From Stutzerimonas chloritidismutans AW-1 (lineage in GTDB: Bacteria > Pseudomonadota > Gammaproteobacteria > Pseudomonadales > Pseudomonadaceae), in contig NZ_AOFQ01000017.1 in the NCBI RefSeq assembly GCF_000495915.1, forward strand, positions 1 through 64,000: a stretch of DNA of 64,000 nucleotides, read 5' to 3'. The position numbers were made by a program, and so were the translations under genes. Below, piece after piece: positions 52,743 through 61,438 of the stretch; the first letter of the stretch is position 1; every line of letters begins with the position of its first letter. The notes under the pieces were generated by a model. The model did not search any database. It was not told the origin of the DNA and saw only the letters and a list, made by a program, of their open reading frames with translations.

Positions 52743-54137
52743 ATGACCGACCCCGCCCTGATCGATGAGCTGAAAACCCTGGTCGAGCCCGGCAAAGTGC
52801 TGACCGACGCCGATTCGCTGAATGCCTACGGCAAGGACTGGACCAAGCATTTCGCTCCGGCGCCCTCGGCCATCGTCTTTCCCAAGAGCATCGAGCAGGT
52901 GCAGGCCATCGTGCGCTGGGCCAACGGCCACAAGGTCGCGCTGGTGCCGTCGGGCGGTCGCACCGGGCTCTCCGCCGCCGCCGTGGCGGCCAATGGCGAG
53001 GTGGTGGTGTCTTTCGACTACATGAACCAGATTCTCGAATTCAACGAGATGGATCGCACCGCCGTCTGCCAGCCCGGCGTGGTCACCGCGCAGCTGCAGC
53101 AGTTCGCCGAGGACAAGGGGCTGTATTACCCGGTGGACTTCGCCTCCGCCGGCTCCAGCCAGATTGGCGGCAACATTGGCACCAACGCCGGTGGCATCAA
53201 GGTGATCCGCTACGGCATGACCCGCAACTGGGTCGCCGGCATGAAGGTGGTAACCGGCAAGGGCGACCTGCTGGAGCTGAACAAGGACCTGATCAAGAAC
53301 GCCACCGGCTACGACCTGCGCCAGCTGTTCATCGGCGCCGAGGGCACCCTGGGCTTCGTCGTCGAGGCGACCATGCGCCTGGAGCGTCAACCGACCAACC
53401 TCACCGCGCTGGTGCTGGGCACCCCGGATTTCGACTCGATCATGCCGGTGCTGCACGCCTTCCAGGACAAGCTGGATCTGACCGCCTTCGAGTTCTTCTC
53501 CGACAAGGCGCTGGCCAAGGTGCTGGCGCGTGGCGACGTGCCGGCCCCGTTCGAAACCGACTGCCCGTTCTACGCGCTGCTGGAATTCGAGGCCACCACC
53601 GACGAGCGCGCCGACCAGGCACTGGCGACCTTCGAGCATTGCGTCGAGCAGGGCTGGGTGCTCGACGGCGTGATGAGCCAGAGCGAGCAGCAGCTGCAGA
53701 ACCTGTGGAAGCTGCGCGAGTACATCTCCGAGACCATCAGTCACTGGACACCGTACAAGAACGACATCTCGGTCACCGTCGGCAAGGTGCCGGCCTTCCT
53801 CAAGGAAATCGATGCGATCGTCGGCGAACACTACCCGGATTTCGAGATCGTCTGGTTCGGCCATATCGGTGACGGCAACCTGCATCTGAACATCCTCAAG
53901 CCCGATGCCATGGACAAGGACGAGTTCTTCGGCAAGTGTGCGACGGTGAACAAGTGGGTATTCGAGACCGTGCAGAAGTACAACGGCTCGATCTCCGCCG
54001 AACACGGCGTCGGCATGACCAAGCGTGACTACCTCGAATACAGCCGCTCGCCGGCGGAAATCGAATACATGAAAGCGGTCAAGGCGGTGTTCGATCCGAA
54101 CGGCATCATGAACCCCGGCAAGATCTTCGCGGCCTGA
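52743..54137 (+). CDS. d2hgdh: D-2-hydroxyglutarate dehydrogenase (FAD-binding)
   Basis: 464 residues from MTDPALIDEL. An FAD-binding type 4 (PCMH) domain (PSGGRTGLSAAAVAANG, GSSQIGGNIGTNAGGIKVIRYG) is followed by the lactate/glycolate-oxidase C-terminal domain with a zinc-binding-like HIGDGNLHLNI and SAEHGVGMTKRDYL. In Pseudomonas stutzeri this enzyme oxidises the D-2-hydroxyglutarate that SerA makes, driving the unfavourable first step of serine synthesis; electrons go to ETF. Divergent adjacency to serA fits. Confidence 0.9.
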   Translation: MTDPALIDELKTLVEPGKVLTDADSLNAYGKDWTKHFAPAPSAIVFPKSIEQVQAIVRWANGHKVALVPSGGRTGLSAAAVAANGEVVVSFDYMNQILEFNEMDRTAVCQPGVVTAQLQQFAEDKGLYYPVDFASAGSSQIGGNIGTNAGGIKVIRYGMTRNWVAGMKVVTGKGDLLELNKDLIKNATGYDLRQLFIGAEGTLGFVVEATMRLERQPTNLTALVLGTPDFDSIMPVLHAFQDKLDLTAFEFFSDKALAKVLARGDVPAPFETDCPFYALLEFEATTDERADQALATFEHCVEQGWVLDGVMSQSEQQLQNLWKLREYISETISHWTPYKNDISVTVGKVPAFLKEIDAIVGEHYPDFEIVWFGHIGDGNLHLNILKPDAMDKDEFFGKCATVNKWVFETVQKYNGSISAEHGVGMTKRDYLEYSRSPAEIEYMKAVKAVFDPNGIMNPGKIFAA

Positions 54138-54164
54138 GTCGCCCACCGACCCAAGGAGTCATCG

Positions 54165-54830
54165 ATGAGCTACCAGCACCACTACACCGACGGCACGCCG
54201 ATCCACTACCCGCTGGGCAAGGTGGTCTGCATCGGCCGCAACTACGCCGAGCACGCCAAGGAACTGAACAACCCGGTGCCCACCGAGCCGCTGCTGTTCA
54301 TCAAGGCCGGCAGCTGCACCGTGCCGCTGGACGATGGCTTCAGCATCCCCAGCGATCGCGGCGCCGTGCACTACGAGGCGGAAATCGCCGTGCTGATCGG
54401 CAAGCCGCTGTCGCGCAAGCCGAACGAGGAAGAGGTGCGCGATGCCATTTCCGGCTTCGCCCCGGCGCTGGATCTGACCCTGCGCGACGTGCAGGCCAGG
54501 CTCAAGGAAAAGGGCCATCCGTGGGAAATCGCCAAGAGCTTCGACGGCGCCTGCGTGCTGGCGCCGTTCGTGCCGGGCGACGCGGTGGAGGATCTGGGCG
54601 ACATCGGCATCCGCCTGACCATCAATGGCGAAGTCCGCCAGGACGGCAACAGCAGCCAGATGCTCAATGCCATCCTGCCGCTGCTGCAGCACATTGCCGG
54701 GCATTTCAGCCTGCAGCCGGGCGACGTGGTACTGACCGGCACGCCGGCCGGTGTCGGCCCGCTCAACCAGGGCGATGAGCTGGTGCTGGAGCTGGTCGGC
54801 CTGTCCCGCTTCGAGAGCCGCGTGCTCTGA
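54165..54830 (+). CDS. FAH-family hydrolase/isomerase (YcgM-like)
   Basis: 221 residues. GKVVCIGRNYAEHAKELNN, an E-x-E metal pair in VHYEAEIAVLIG, and GDVVLTGTPAGVGPL define the fumarylacetoacetate hydrolase family short form, whose members are acylpyruvases, oxaloacetate decarboxylases or oxaloacetate tautomerases. It follows the D2HGDH gene by 27 bases with an AAGGAG site and is probably in the same transcript. The terminator is at 54838. Confidence 0.9.
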   Translation: MSYQHHYTDGTPIHYPLGKVVCIGRNYAEHAKELNNPVPTEPLLFIKAGSCTVPLDDGFSIPSDRGAVHYEAEIAVLIGKPLSRKPNEEEVRDAISGFAPALDLTLRDVQARLKEKGHPWEIAKSFDGACVLAPFVPGDAVEDLGDIGIRLTINGEVRQDGNSSQMLNAILPLLQHIAGHFSLQPGDVVLTGTPAGVGPLNQGDELVLELVGLSRFESRVL

Positions 54831-54837
54831 TCCATCG

Positions 54838-54864
54838 ACGCGGCGGGATTCACCCGCCGCGTTT
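54838..54864 (+). terminator. Terminator after the FAH-family gene
   Basis: ACGCGGCGGG / CCCGCCGCGT stem (10 bp) with an ATTCA loop, followed by TTT. Confidence 0.85.
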
Positions 54865-54925
54865 GCCGCTTCTTTGCGAACCGTTCTCGTGTTGTAATCC
54901 AGCACCCTCCGCTGGAACGCTTTCC

Positions 54926-55822
54926 ATGCCCGTTCGTTATTCCCGTTGGCGCCTGCTCGTGGCTGGCGTCCTGTTGCTGCTGTTCGTCGCGCTGCTCGTC
55001 GCAGGCCGCCTGCTGCACTGGGATGACCAGCTGCGGCTATACTGGGGCGAACGTTCGGTCACTGCCGAACAGCGTGCTGCCGGCATCTGGCTGCCGGACT
55101 ACGAATTGGCGCTGGAGACGACGCTGGCCGGGCTGGAAGACGAGGAAACCTCGGGGCTGACCTGGAATCCGCTGAGCGGCACGCTGTTCACGGTCACCGG
55201 TGAGCAGCTGGTCGAGTTCAGCCCTGCTGGCGTGGTGCTACGCCGGATCGCGCTGAATGGCTTCGCCGACCCGGAAGCGGTGGAAGCGCTGAGTGATGGC
55301 CGTCTGGCAATCGTCGACGAGCGTCGCCGGCTGGTGGCGGTGTTCCATCTGCAGCCGGACGTGGAAACCCTGGAGCTGGACGACTTGGCCAGCTACGACC
55401 TTGGCTTCGCCGATGCCGGCAACAAGGGCTTCGAGGGACTGGCCTGGAACCCGCGTACGCAGCGCCTGCTGCTGGCCAAGGAACGTGACCCGCAGGGCTT
55501 GTTCGAGCTGCCATTTCCGGGTGAGGACGGCGCGCCCGGCGCACTGCAGGCACTGTCCAGCCAACCGCTGCTGGTACGCGACATTTCCTCTGTCGCCATC
55601 GACCCGCGCAGCGGCCATACGCTGATGCTTTCCGACGAGTCGCGGCTGCTGGTGGAGCTGGACCTGCAGGGCAAGCCGCGCAGCTTCATCAGCCTGTTCG
55701 GCGGACTCAATGGGTTGGTACACGGGATCGAGCAGGCCGAAGGTGTGGCGATGGATGGCGAAGGCAACATCTACGTGGTCGGCGAGCCCAACCGCTTCTA
55801 CGTATTCAGCCGCAGGCGCTGA
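54926..55822 (+). CDS. SdiA-regulated domain protein (first copy)
   Basis: 298 residues from the ATG at 54926. One N-terminal TM helix (LLVAGVLLLLFVALLVAG) anchors a periplasmic beta-propeller with repeated strands (GLTWNPLSGTLFTVTG, FADPEAVEALSDGRLAIVDE, NKGFEGLAWNPRTQRLLLAKERDP, ISSVAIDPRSGHTLMLSDE, EGVAMDGEGNIYVVGEPN). PF06977-like. The function is unknown. A paralogue follows at 55895. Confidence 0.88.
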   Translation: MPVRYSRWRLLVAGVLLLLFVALLVAGRLLHWDDQLRLYWGERSVTAEQRAAGIWLPDYELALETTLAGLEDEETSGLTWNPLSGTLFTVTGEQLVEFSPAGVVLRRIALNGFADPEAVEALSDGRLAIVDERRRLVAVFHLQPDVETLELDDLASYDLGFADAGNKGFEGLAWNPRTQRLLLAKERDPQGLFELPFPGEDGAPGALQALSSQPLLVRDISSVAIDPRSGHTLMLSDESRLLVELDLQGKPRSFISLFGGLNGLVHGIEQAEGVAMDGEGNIYVVGEPNRFYVFSRRR

Positions 55823-55894
55823 ACGGCCGCATTAAGCTTGGTGTAAGCCTCACTGAAGACAATCGCTGCCCCAATCCAGGTGAAAGTGGGCCTT

Positions 55895-56791
55895 ATGCGT
55901 GCGTTGAAAAGGATCTTGGCGGGGTTGCTGACCGTGGCCCTGCTGCTGGTGCTTGCCGCCGGCGTTCATTACCGGTTGTTCGAGCGTGGCTGGTTCCATC
56001 TCAACCAGTGGCATCGCGGCGAACCGGCGGAGGACGCCTCATTGTGGCTGCCGGATTACCAGGCGACGATCCAGTGCAAGGTGGTCCGTGGCATTGAGGA
56101 CGATCTCTCGGCGCTGACTTTCGACCCGGATCGCAACAGTCTGATCGCCGTCACCAATGGCAGTCCACACCTGCTCGAACTCGGCCTGGAGGGCGATCTG
56201 CTGCGCGCGATCCCGCTCGTTGGCTTCGGCGACCCGGAGGCTGTCGAGTACATCTCTGCCGGCGTGTATGTGATCAGCGACGAGCGCCGGCAGCGCCTGT
56301 TTCGGGTCGAGGTCGATGAGCAGACGACCATTATCGATGCCGCGCACGCGTCGCAGCTCTCTCTGGGCATCGACCGTAACGGCAACAAGGGCTTCGAGGG
56401 CCTGGCCTACGATAAGGTCGGCGAGCGGCTGTTCGTCGCCAAGGAGCGCAACCCGGTCAGAATCTACGAGATCGCCGGCTTTCCCTATGTCGCCGAAGCA
56501 CCTGCCGTGCATATCAACCAGCACCAGGCGCGGCTTTTCGTGCGCGACCTGTCCAGCCTGCAGTTCGATGAGCGGAGCGGGCATCTGCTGGCGCTGTCGG
56601 ATGAGTCGCGGCTTGTGGTCGAACTGGATGGCAGCGGGCAGCCGCTCAGCAGCCTGGCGCTGGATGCCGGCAAGCATGGGCTGGAACAGGATGTGCCGCA
56701 GGCGGAAGGCATTGCGATGGGGCCGGACGGCACGCTGTATGTCGTCAGCGAGCCGAACCTGTTCTACGTCTTCAGCAAACAGGCCAGGTGA
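55895..56791 (+). CDS. SdiA-regulated domain protein (second copy)
   Basis: 298 residues from the ATG at 55895; a GTG five codons earlier is possible. Same layout as the gene at 54926, with one N-terminal helix (ILAGLLTVALLLVLAAG) and the same propeller strands (GFGDPEAVEYISAGVYVISDE, NKGFEGLAYDKVGERLFVAKERNP, LSSLQFDERSGHLLALSDESRL, EGIAMGPDGTLYVVSEPNLF). A tandem duplication that has diverged. Confidence 0.88.
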   Translation: MRALKRILAGLLTVALLLVLAAGVHYRLFERGWFHLNQWHRGEPAEDASLWLPDYQATIQCKVVRGIEDDLSALTFDPDRNSLIAVTNGSPHLLELGLEGDLLRAIPLVGFGDPEAVEYISAGVYVISDERRQRLFRVEVDEQTTIIDAAHASQLSLGIDRNGNKGFEGLAYDKVGERLFVAKERNPVRIYEIAGFPYVAEAPAVHINQHQARLFVRDLSSLQFDERSGHLLALSDESRLVVELDGSGQPLSSLALDAGKHGLEQDVPQAEGIAMGPDGTLYVVSEPNLFYVFSKQAR

Positions 56792-56826
56792 TCGGTTACC
56801 GCCTCGATCACCGGCTTTGAAGGCGG

Positions 56827-57171
56827 TCAGGCGGTCGACGCGCTTTCGTCCTGCAGGGCGGCATTCGGTGCGTAGCGTAGTACCGAGTCGCAACCCTGCT
56901 CGGCACTGTGCAGGCTGGCGTACATCTGACTCTGGCCGATGACCTGCCCGTTGGTTGCCTTGAGCACGAAAAAGTACTTGCCGTTGCTCGACTCCTTGAC
57001 CTCGAACGCACCTTCGCGCACCGCGTTCTTGCGCACCGAATCGATGCCGTTGAGCGCCGAGGCATGGGCCTTGTACTGCTCGCTGGACAGGATGACCTGA
57101 CCGTTGCCGGCCAGAAGATTGAAATGGAACTGGCCGCTGCTGGATTTCTTCAACTGGAATTTGCCGGACAT
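56827..57171 (-). CDS. yegP: DUF1508 protein (YegP-like)
   Basis: 114 residues made of two DUF1508 units (FQLKKSSSGQFHFNLLAGNGQVIL and FEVKESSNGKYFFVLKATNGQVIG), each with a KASNG/Q-V-I core. This is the tandem-repeat form as in E. coli YegP. It is cytoplasmic; the function is unknown. The ribosome site is AGGAGG. Confidence 0.93.
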   Translation of the reverse strand: MSGKFQLKKSSSGQFHFNLLAGNGQVILSSEQYKAHASALNGIDSVRKNAVREGAFEVKESSNGKYFFVLKATNGQVIGQSQMYASLHSAEQGCDSVLRYAPNAALQDESASTA

Positions 57172-57270
57172 GGCGACACCTCCTGTGATGAGCTGCGGCG
57201 GACTCGTCGCAGCGCACCTAAAGCGTAGTCGCCAGTTCGGCGTCGCGCCGTTGCGCTTCGCCGCGGCGGA

Positions 57271-57942
57271 TCAGCGCTTAAGTGTCTGCACGCCGTCCTT
57301 GGTGCCGAGCAGTAGCAAATCCGCCGGGCGCATGGCGAACAGGCCGTTGCAGACCACGCCGACGATGTCGTTGATCTTGCCTTCCAGTTCCGGCGCGAAG
57401 CCGATCATCAGGTTGTGCACGTCGAGGATGACGTTGCCGTTGTCGGTGACCACGCCGTCGCGGTAGACCGGGTCGCCGCCGAGCTTGACCAGCTCGCGGG
57501 CAACATGACTGCGCGCCATCGGGATGACTTCCACCGGCAGCGGGAAGGCGCCCAGCTGCTCGACCAGCTTGCTGCCGTCGGCGATGCAGATGAAGGTCTT
57601 GGCTACCGCGGCGACGATCTTCTCGCGGGTCAGGGCGGCGCCACCGCCCTTGATCAGCTCCAAGTGCTTGTTCGCCTCATCGGCGCCGTCGACATAGAAC
57701 TCCAGTTCGCTCACCGAGTTCAGGTCGTAGACCGGGATGCCGTGCTGCTTCAGGCGCTCGGCGGTGGCTTCGGAGCTGGCCACGGCGCCGTCGAAGAAGC
57801 CCTTGTGCTTGGCCAGCAGGTCGATGAAGAAGTTGGCGGTGGAGCCAGTGCCGACGCCAATGATGCTGCGATCGCTGAGGTGCGGGACGATATGGTCGAC
57901 GGCGGCCTGGGCGACGGCCTGCTTGAGCTGATCCTGGGTCAT
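57271..57942 (-). CDS. rpiA: Ribose-5-phosphate isomerase A
   Basis: 223 residues from the ATG at 57940-57942. [13 protein letters not shown] (P-loop-like phosphate site), [27 protein letters not shown] and ICIADGSK are the RpiA signatures, with catalytic Asp/Lys/Glu residues present. It interconverts ribose-5-phosphate and ribulose-5-phosphate in the pentose phosphate pathway. Divergent from ilvA. Confidence 0.98.
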   Translation of the reverse strand: MTQDQLKQAVAQAAVDHIVPHLSDRSIIGVGTGSTANFFIDLLAKHKGFFDGAVASSEATAERLKQHGIPVYDLNSVSELEFYVDGADEANKHLELIKGGGAALTREKIVAAVAKTFICIADGSKLVEQLGAFPLPVEVIPMARSHVARELVKLGGDPVYRDGVVTDNGNVILDVHNLMIGFAPELEGKINDIVGVVCNGLFAMRPADLLLLGTKDGVQTLKR

Positions 57943-58100
57943 GGCGGGAATCCGGGCGGGAAAGACGAAGGCTCGGATTATAGCCCTCTGCCGGCGGCGG
58001 GTCTTGTCATGCCGAAGCCGTGGTGGATTGCCGGTGGTCGCCGAGGGCGTGCGGGGGGTAGACTCCTCGTTCCCTCGCAATGCCTGCCAAGACAGCCAGA

Positions 58101-59615
58101 ATGCTCGAACATTACGTCAAGAAGATCCTCACTTCCCGCGTCTACGACGTCGCCATCGAAACCCCGCTGCAGCCAGCCCGCCAGCTTTCCGAGCGAATCG
58201 GCAACCAGATTCTGCTCAAGCGCGAGGATCTGCAGCCGGTGTTCTCCTTCAAGGTCCGCGGCGCCTACAACAAGCTGGCGCAGCTGTCCGCCGAGGAGCT
58301 GGCGCGTGGCGTGGTCACGGCATCGGCTGGCAATCACGCCCAGGGCGTTGCGCTGGCGGCCAAGCAGCTGGGGATCAAGGCCACCATCGTCATGCCGCGA
58401 ACCACGCCGGAGCTGAAGGTCCAGGGTGTACGCGCCCGCGGTGGCAAGGTGGTGCTGCATGGCGATGCCTTCCCCGAGGCGCTGGCCTACTCGCTGAAGC
58501 TGGTGGAAGAGAAGGGCTACGTCTATATCCACCCCTATGACGATCCCGATGTGATCGCCGGGCAGGGTACCGTGGCGATGGAGATCCTCCGTCAGCATCA
58601 GGGGCCGATCGACGCGATCTTCGTTCCGGTGGGCGGCGGCGGCCTGGTGGCGGGCATCGCCGCCTACGTGAAATATCTCTATCCAGAGACCAAGGTGATC
58701 GGTGTCGAGCCGGACGACTCCAATTGTCTGCAGGCCGCAATGGCCGCCGGCGAGCGCGTGGTGCTGGAGCAGGTCGGGCTGTTCGCCGACGGCGTGGCGG
58801 TGGCGCAGATCGGTCAGCACACCTTCGAGCTCTGCAAGGATCATGTCGACGAAGTGATCACCGTCAGTACCGACGAGATCTGCGCGGCGATCAAGGATAT
58901 CTACGACGATACCCGCTCGATCACCGAGCCGGCAGGTGCGCTGGCGGTGGCCGGGATCAAGAAATACGTCGAGCGCGAAGGCATCAGCGGCCAGGTGCTG
59001 GTGGGCATCGACTCCGGCGCCAACGTCAATTTCGACCGCCTGCGCCACGTCGCCGAGCGCGCCGAGCTGGGCGAGAAGCGCGAGGCGATCATCGCCGTCA
59101 CCATCCCCGAGCAGCCGGGCAGCTTCAAGGCCTTCTGCGAGGCGATCGGCAAACGCCAGATCACCGAGTTCAACTACCGTTTCCACACCGACCGCGAGGC
59201 GCACATCTTCGTCGGCGTGCAGACGCACCCGGAGAACGACCCGCGTGCGGCGCTCGTGCAGGGGCTGCGCGACAAGGGCTTTCCGGTGCTCGACCTCACG
59301 GATAACGAGCTCGCCAAGCTGCACACGCGGCACATGGTCGGTGGCCACGCCGCCGGCGTCAGCAACGAGATGGTGCTGCGCTTCGAGTTTCCCGAGCGGC
59401 CGGGTGCGCTGTTCAACTTTCTCAACAAGCTCGGCGGGCGCTGGAACATCTCGATGTTTCACTACCGTAACCACGGCGCGGCTGATGGCCGAGTGGTGGC
59501 GGGGCTGCAGGTGCCCGCCGATGAGCGCCATCTGCTGCCGGCTGCGCTGGACAAGATCGGCTATCGCTATTGGGATGAGAGCGAGAACCCGGCCTACAAG
59601 CTGTTTCTCGGCTAA
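58101..59615 (+). CDS. ilvA: Threonine dehydratase, biosynthetic
   Basis: 504 residues from [10 protein letters not shown], the start used in Pseudomonas (ORF is open seven codons further upstream). PLP lysine at Lys51 in [19 protein letters not shown] and GGGGLVAG phosphate loop; and two C-terminal ACT-like regulatory segments ([20 protein letters not shown] and [20 protein letters not shown]) for isoleucine feedback. It makes 2-oxobutanoate for isoleucine. Confidence 0.97.
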   Translation: MLEHYVKKILTSRVYDVAIETPLQPARQLSERIGNQILLKREDLQPVFSFKVRGAYNKLAQLSAEELARGVVTASAGNHAQGVALAAKQLGIKATIVMPRTTPELKVQGVRARGGKVVLHGDAFPEALAYSLKLVEEKGYVYIHPYDDPDVIAGQGTVAMEILRQHQGPIDAIFVPVGGGGLVAGIAAYVKYLYPETKVIGVEPDDSNCLQAAMAAGERVVLEQVGLFADGVAVAQIGQHTFELCKDHVDEVITVSTDEICAAIKDIYDDTRSITEPAGALAVAGIKKYVEREGISGQVLVGIDSGANVNFDRLRHVAERAELGEKREAIIAVTIPEQPGSFKAFCEAIGKRQITEFNYRFHTDREAHIFVGVQTHPENDPRAALVQGLRDKGFPVLDLTDNELAKLHTRHMVGGHAAGVSNEMVLRFEFPERPGALFNFLNKLGGRWNISMFHYRNHGAADGRVVAGLQVPADERHLLPAALDKIGYRYWDESENPAYKLFLG

Positions 59616-59635
59616 GCGAACCTAAAGGAAGGCAA

Positions 59636-60064
59636 ATGGACCACTACCTCACCCTCAGAATCATTCATGGCGCGACGGCGGTGCTGTTGTTGCTGGGTGT
59701 CATCGTGCATCTACTGATGCTGTGGAAGGCCGGCCGCGGTGGCGATCAGGCCGTGCTACAACGCAAGCTGCAGCGCACCCGCCGACTGTCCTTGCCGCTG
59801 CTGGCCGTGATCGGCCTGTCGCTGCCGGTGACCGGCTGGTGGCTGACGCATTTGGCCGGGTGGCCGCTGGGCCAGTTCTGGCTGCTGGCCAGCTCCGTGC
59901 TGTTCCTCGTGCTGATCCCGCTGGTCCTGCTGCTGGCCGGGCGTCTTGCCGCCTGGCAGGCGCCGGGCAACGCCACTGCGGCGCGTAACGCCGGCATCTA
60001 TGCTGTGCTGGTGCTGGTCGTGCTGATTGCCATCACCGCCCTGATGGGCGCCAAGCCGGTCTGA
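59636..60064 (+). CDS. DUF2269-like integral membrane protein
   Basis: 142 residues, four hydrophobic helices (IIHGATAVLLLLGVIVHLLML, LLAVIGLSLPVTGWWLTHLAG, FWLLASSVLFLVLIPLVLLLA, GIYAVLVLVVLIAITALMG). The family of small predicted inner-membrane proteins has no known function; two helices carry conserved His. It starts 21 bases after ilvA, with an AAAGGAAGG site. Confidence 0.75.
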   Translation: MDHYLTLRIIHGATAVLLLLGVIVHLLMLWKAGRGGDQAVLQRKLQRTRRLSLPLLAVIGLSLPVTGWWLTHLAGWPLGQFWLLASSVLFLVLIPLVLLLAGRLAAWQAPGNATAARNAGIYAVLVLVVLIAITALMGAKPV

Positions 60065-60097
60065 TTCGACCGGCTCGGGCATGAGTGCTGCGCTGGC

Positions 60098-60751
60098 TCA
60101 GCGCAGCGAGATGATCTGCCAGCCACGTTCGGTGGCGAAGTCGCGCAGCAGCGGGTCCGGGTCCACCGCCACTGGGTGAGGGACGCGCTGCAGCAGCGGC
60201 AGGTCGTTGCGTGAGTCGCTGTAGAAATAGGCGTCTTCGAGAGTCTGCTCGGTTTCCGCCAGCCAGCGCTCGATGCGCTGGACCTTGCCTTCCTGGAAGC
60301 AGGGGATGTCGGTCAGACGGCCGGTGTAGCGCCCGTCACGCATCTCGCATTCGGTCGCCAGCAGGGTATCGACGCCCAGGCGTGCAGCGATCGGCCCGGT
60401 GATGAAGCGATTGGTGGCGGTGATGATCACTACCTTGTCGCCCGCCTCCAGATGCTGGCGTAGCAGGGCCTCGCCCTTGCTCAGCACGATGGGCTCGATG
60501 AAATCCTGCATGAATTCGTCGTGCCACTGCTGCAGCTGCGCCATCTCGCTGCGGCCGAGCAGTTCCTGGCAGAAATTCTGATAGGCGTGCACGTCGAGAT
60601 TGCCGGCCAGGTAATCCTGATAGAAGGCGTCGTTGCGCGCCTTGTACTGGGTCGGATCGACGATGCCGCGCTGGCAGAGGTATTCGCCCCAGGCGTGGTC
60701 GCTGTCACCGGCCAGCAGGGTGTTGTCGAGATCGAATAGAGCCAGGCGCAC
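60098..60751 (-). CDS. HAD-superfamily phosphatase (SerB-like IB type)
   Basis: 217 residues. Motif [10 protein letters not shown] (D8, D10), motif II ITATN, motif III with Lys in [10 protein letters not shown] and motif [15 protein letters not shown] define a HAD IB phosphatase. Orthologues in Pseudomonas have been described as histidinol-phosphatase (my memory, not verified). Conserved neighbour of rppH, divergent from it. Confidence 0.88.
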   Translation of the reverse strand: MRLALFDLDNTLLAGDSDHAWGEYLCQRGIVDPTQYKARNDAFYQDYLAGNLDVHAYQNFCQELLGRSEMAQLQQWHDEFMQDFIEPIVLSKGEALLRQHLEAGDKVVIITATNRFITGPIAARLGVDTLLATECEMRDGRYTGRLTDIPCFQEGKVQRIERWLAETEQTLEDAYFYSDSRNDLPLLQRVPHPVAVDPDPLLRDFATERGWQIISLR

Positions 60752-60934
60752 GGATGTTTTCCTCGATGATGGTCAGGGCAGCCCCAAGCATACCGGTTGC
60801 AGCGTCTTGCGCGCAGCCTCGAGCGGCCCCTCACCGAGCGCGTGGGTACGTGCCGAACGGCGGCTTGCCGTGCTTTCGGCTTATCGCGGTTTTGTGGAAC
60901 AATGCCGCGACATGCGTCTGCGAGGTTGTATGCC

Positions 60935-61414
60935 GTGATCGACTCCGATGGTTTTCGCCCGAACGTCGGCATCATCCTGACCAACGATGTCGGTCAGGTG
61001 CTGTGGGCCAGGCGGATCAATCAGGATGCCTGGCAGTTCCCGCAAGGCGGAATCAACGCCCGTGAAACGCCGGAAGAAGCCCTGTTTCGCGAACTCAACG
61101 AAGAAGTCGGCCTGGAAGAGCAGGATGTGAATATCCTCGCCTGCACCCGTGGCTGGTTGCGCTATCGTCTGCCGCAACGCCTGGTGCGTACCCATAGCCA
61201 GCCGCTGTGCATCGGACAGAAACAGAAGTGGTTCCTGCTGCGCCTGACCAGTGCCGAAGAGCGTGTACGCATGGACCTGACCGGCAAACCGGAGTTCGAC
61301 GGCTGGCGCTGGGTCAGCTACTGGTACCCGCTGGGACAGGTGGTCACCTTCAAGCGCGAGGTCTATCGTCGCGCACTTAAAGAACTCGCACCGCGTTTAC
61401 CGGTGCGGGACTGA
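60935..61414 (+). CDS. rppH: RNA pyrophosphohydrolase RppH
   Basis: 159 residues from a GTG start ([15 protein letters not shown]). The Nudix box [23 protein letters not shown] is complete with catalytic glutamates. It removes pyrophosphate from the 5' end of transcripts, starting RNase E-dependent decay. 25 bases upstream of ptsP, so probably co-transcribed. Confidence 0.97.
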   Translation: MIDSDGFRPNVGIILTNDVGQVLWARRINQDAWQFPQGGINARETPEEALFRELNEEVGLEEQDVNILACTRGWLRYRLPQRLVRTHSQPLCIGQKQKWFLLRLTSAEERVRMDLTGKPEFDGWRWVSYWYPLGQVVTFKREVYRRALKELAPRLPVRD

Positions 61415-61438
61415 GATTCGGGGAGAAAGCCTCTGAGC

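Noticed and set aside
52659-54146. A 495-codon minus-strand frame opposite the D-2-hydroxyglutarate dehydrogenase
   Set aside because: Antisense shadow; the plus-strand protein has full FAD-domain motifs.
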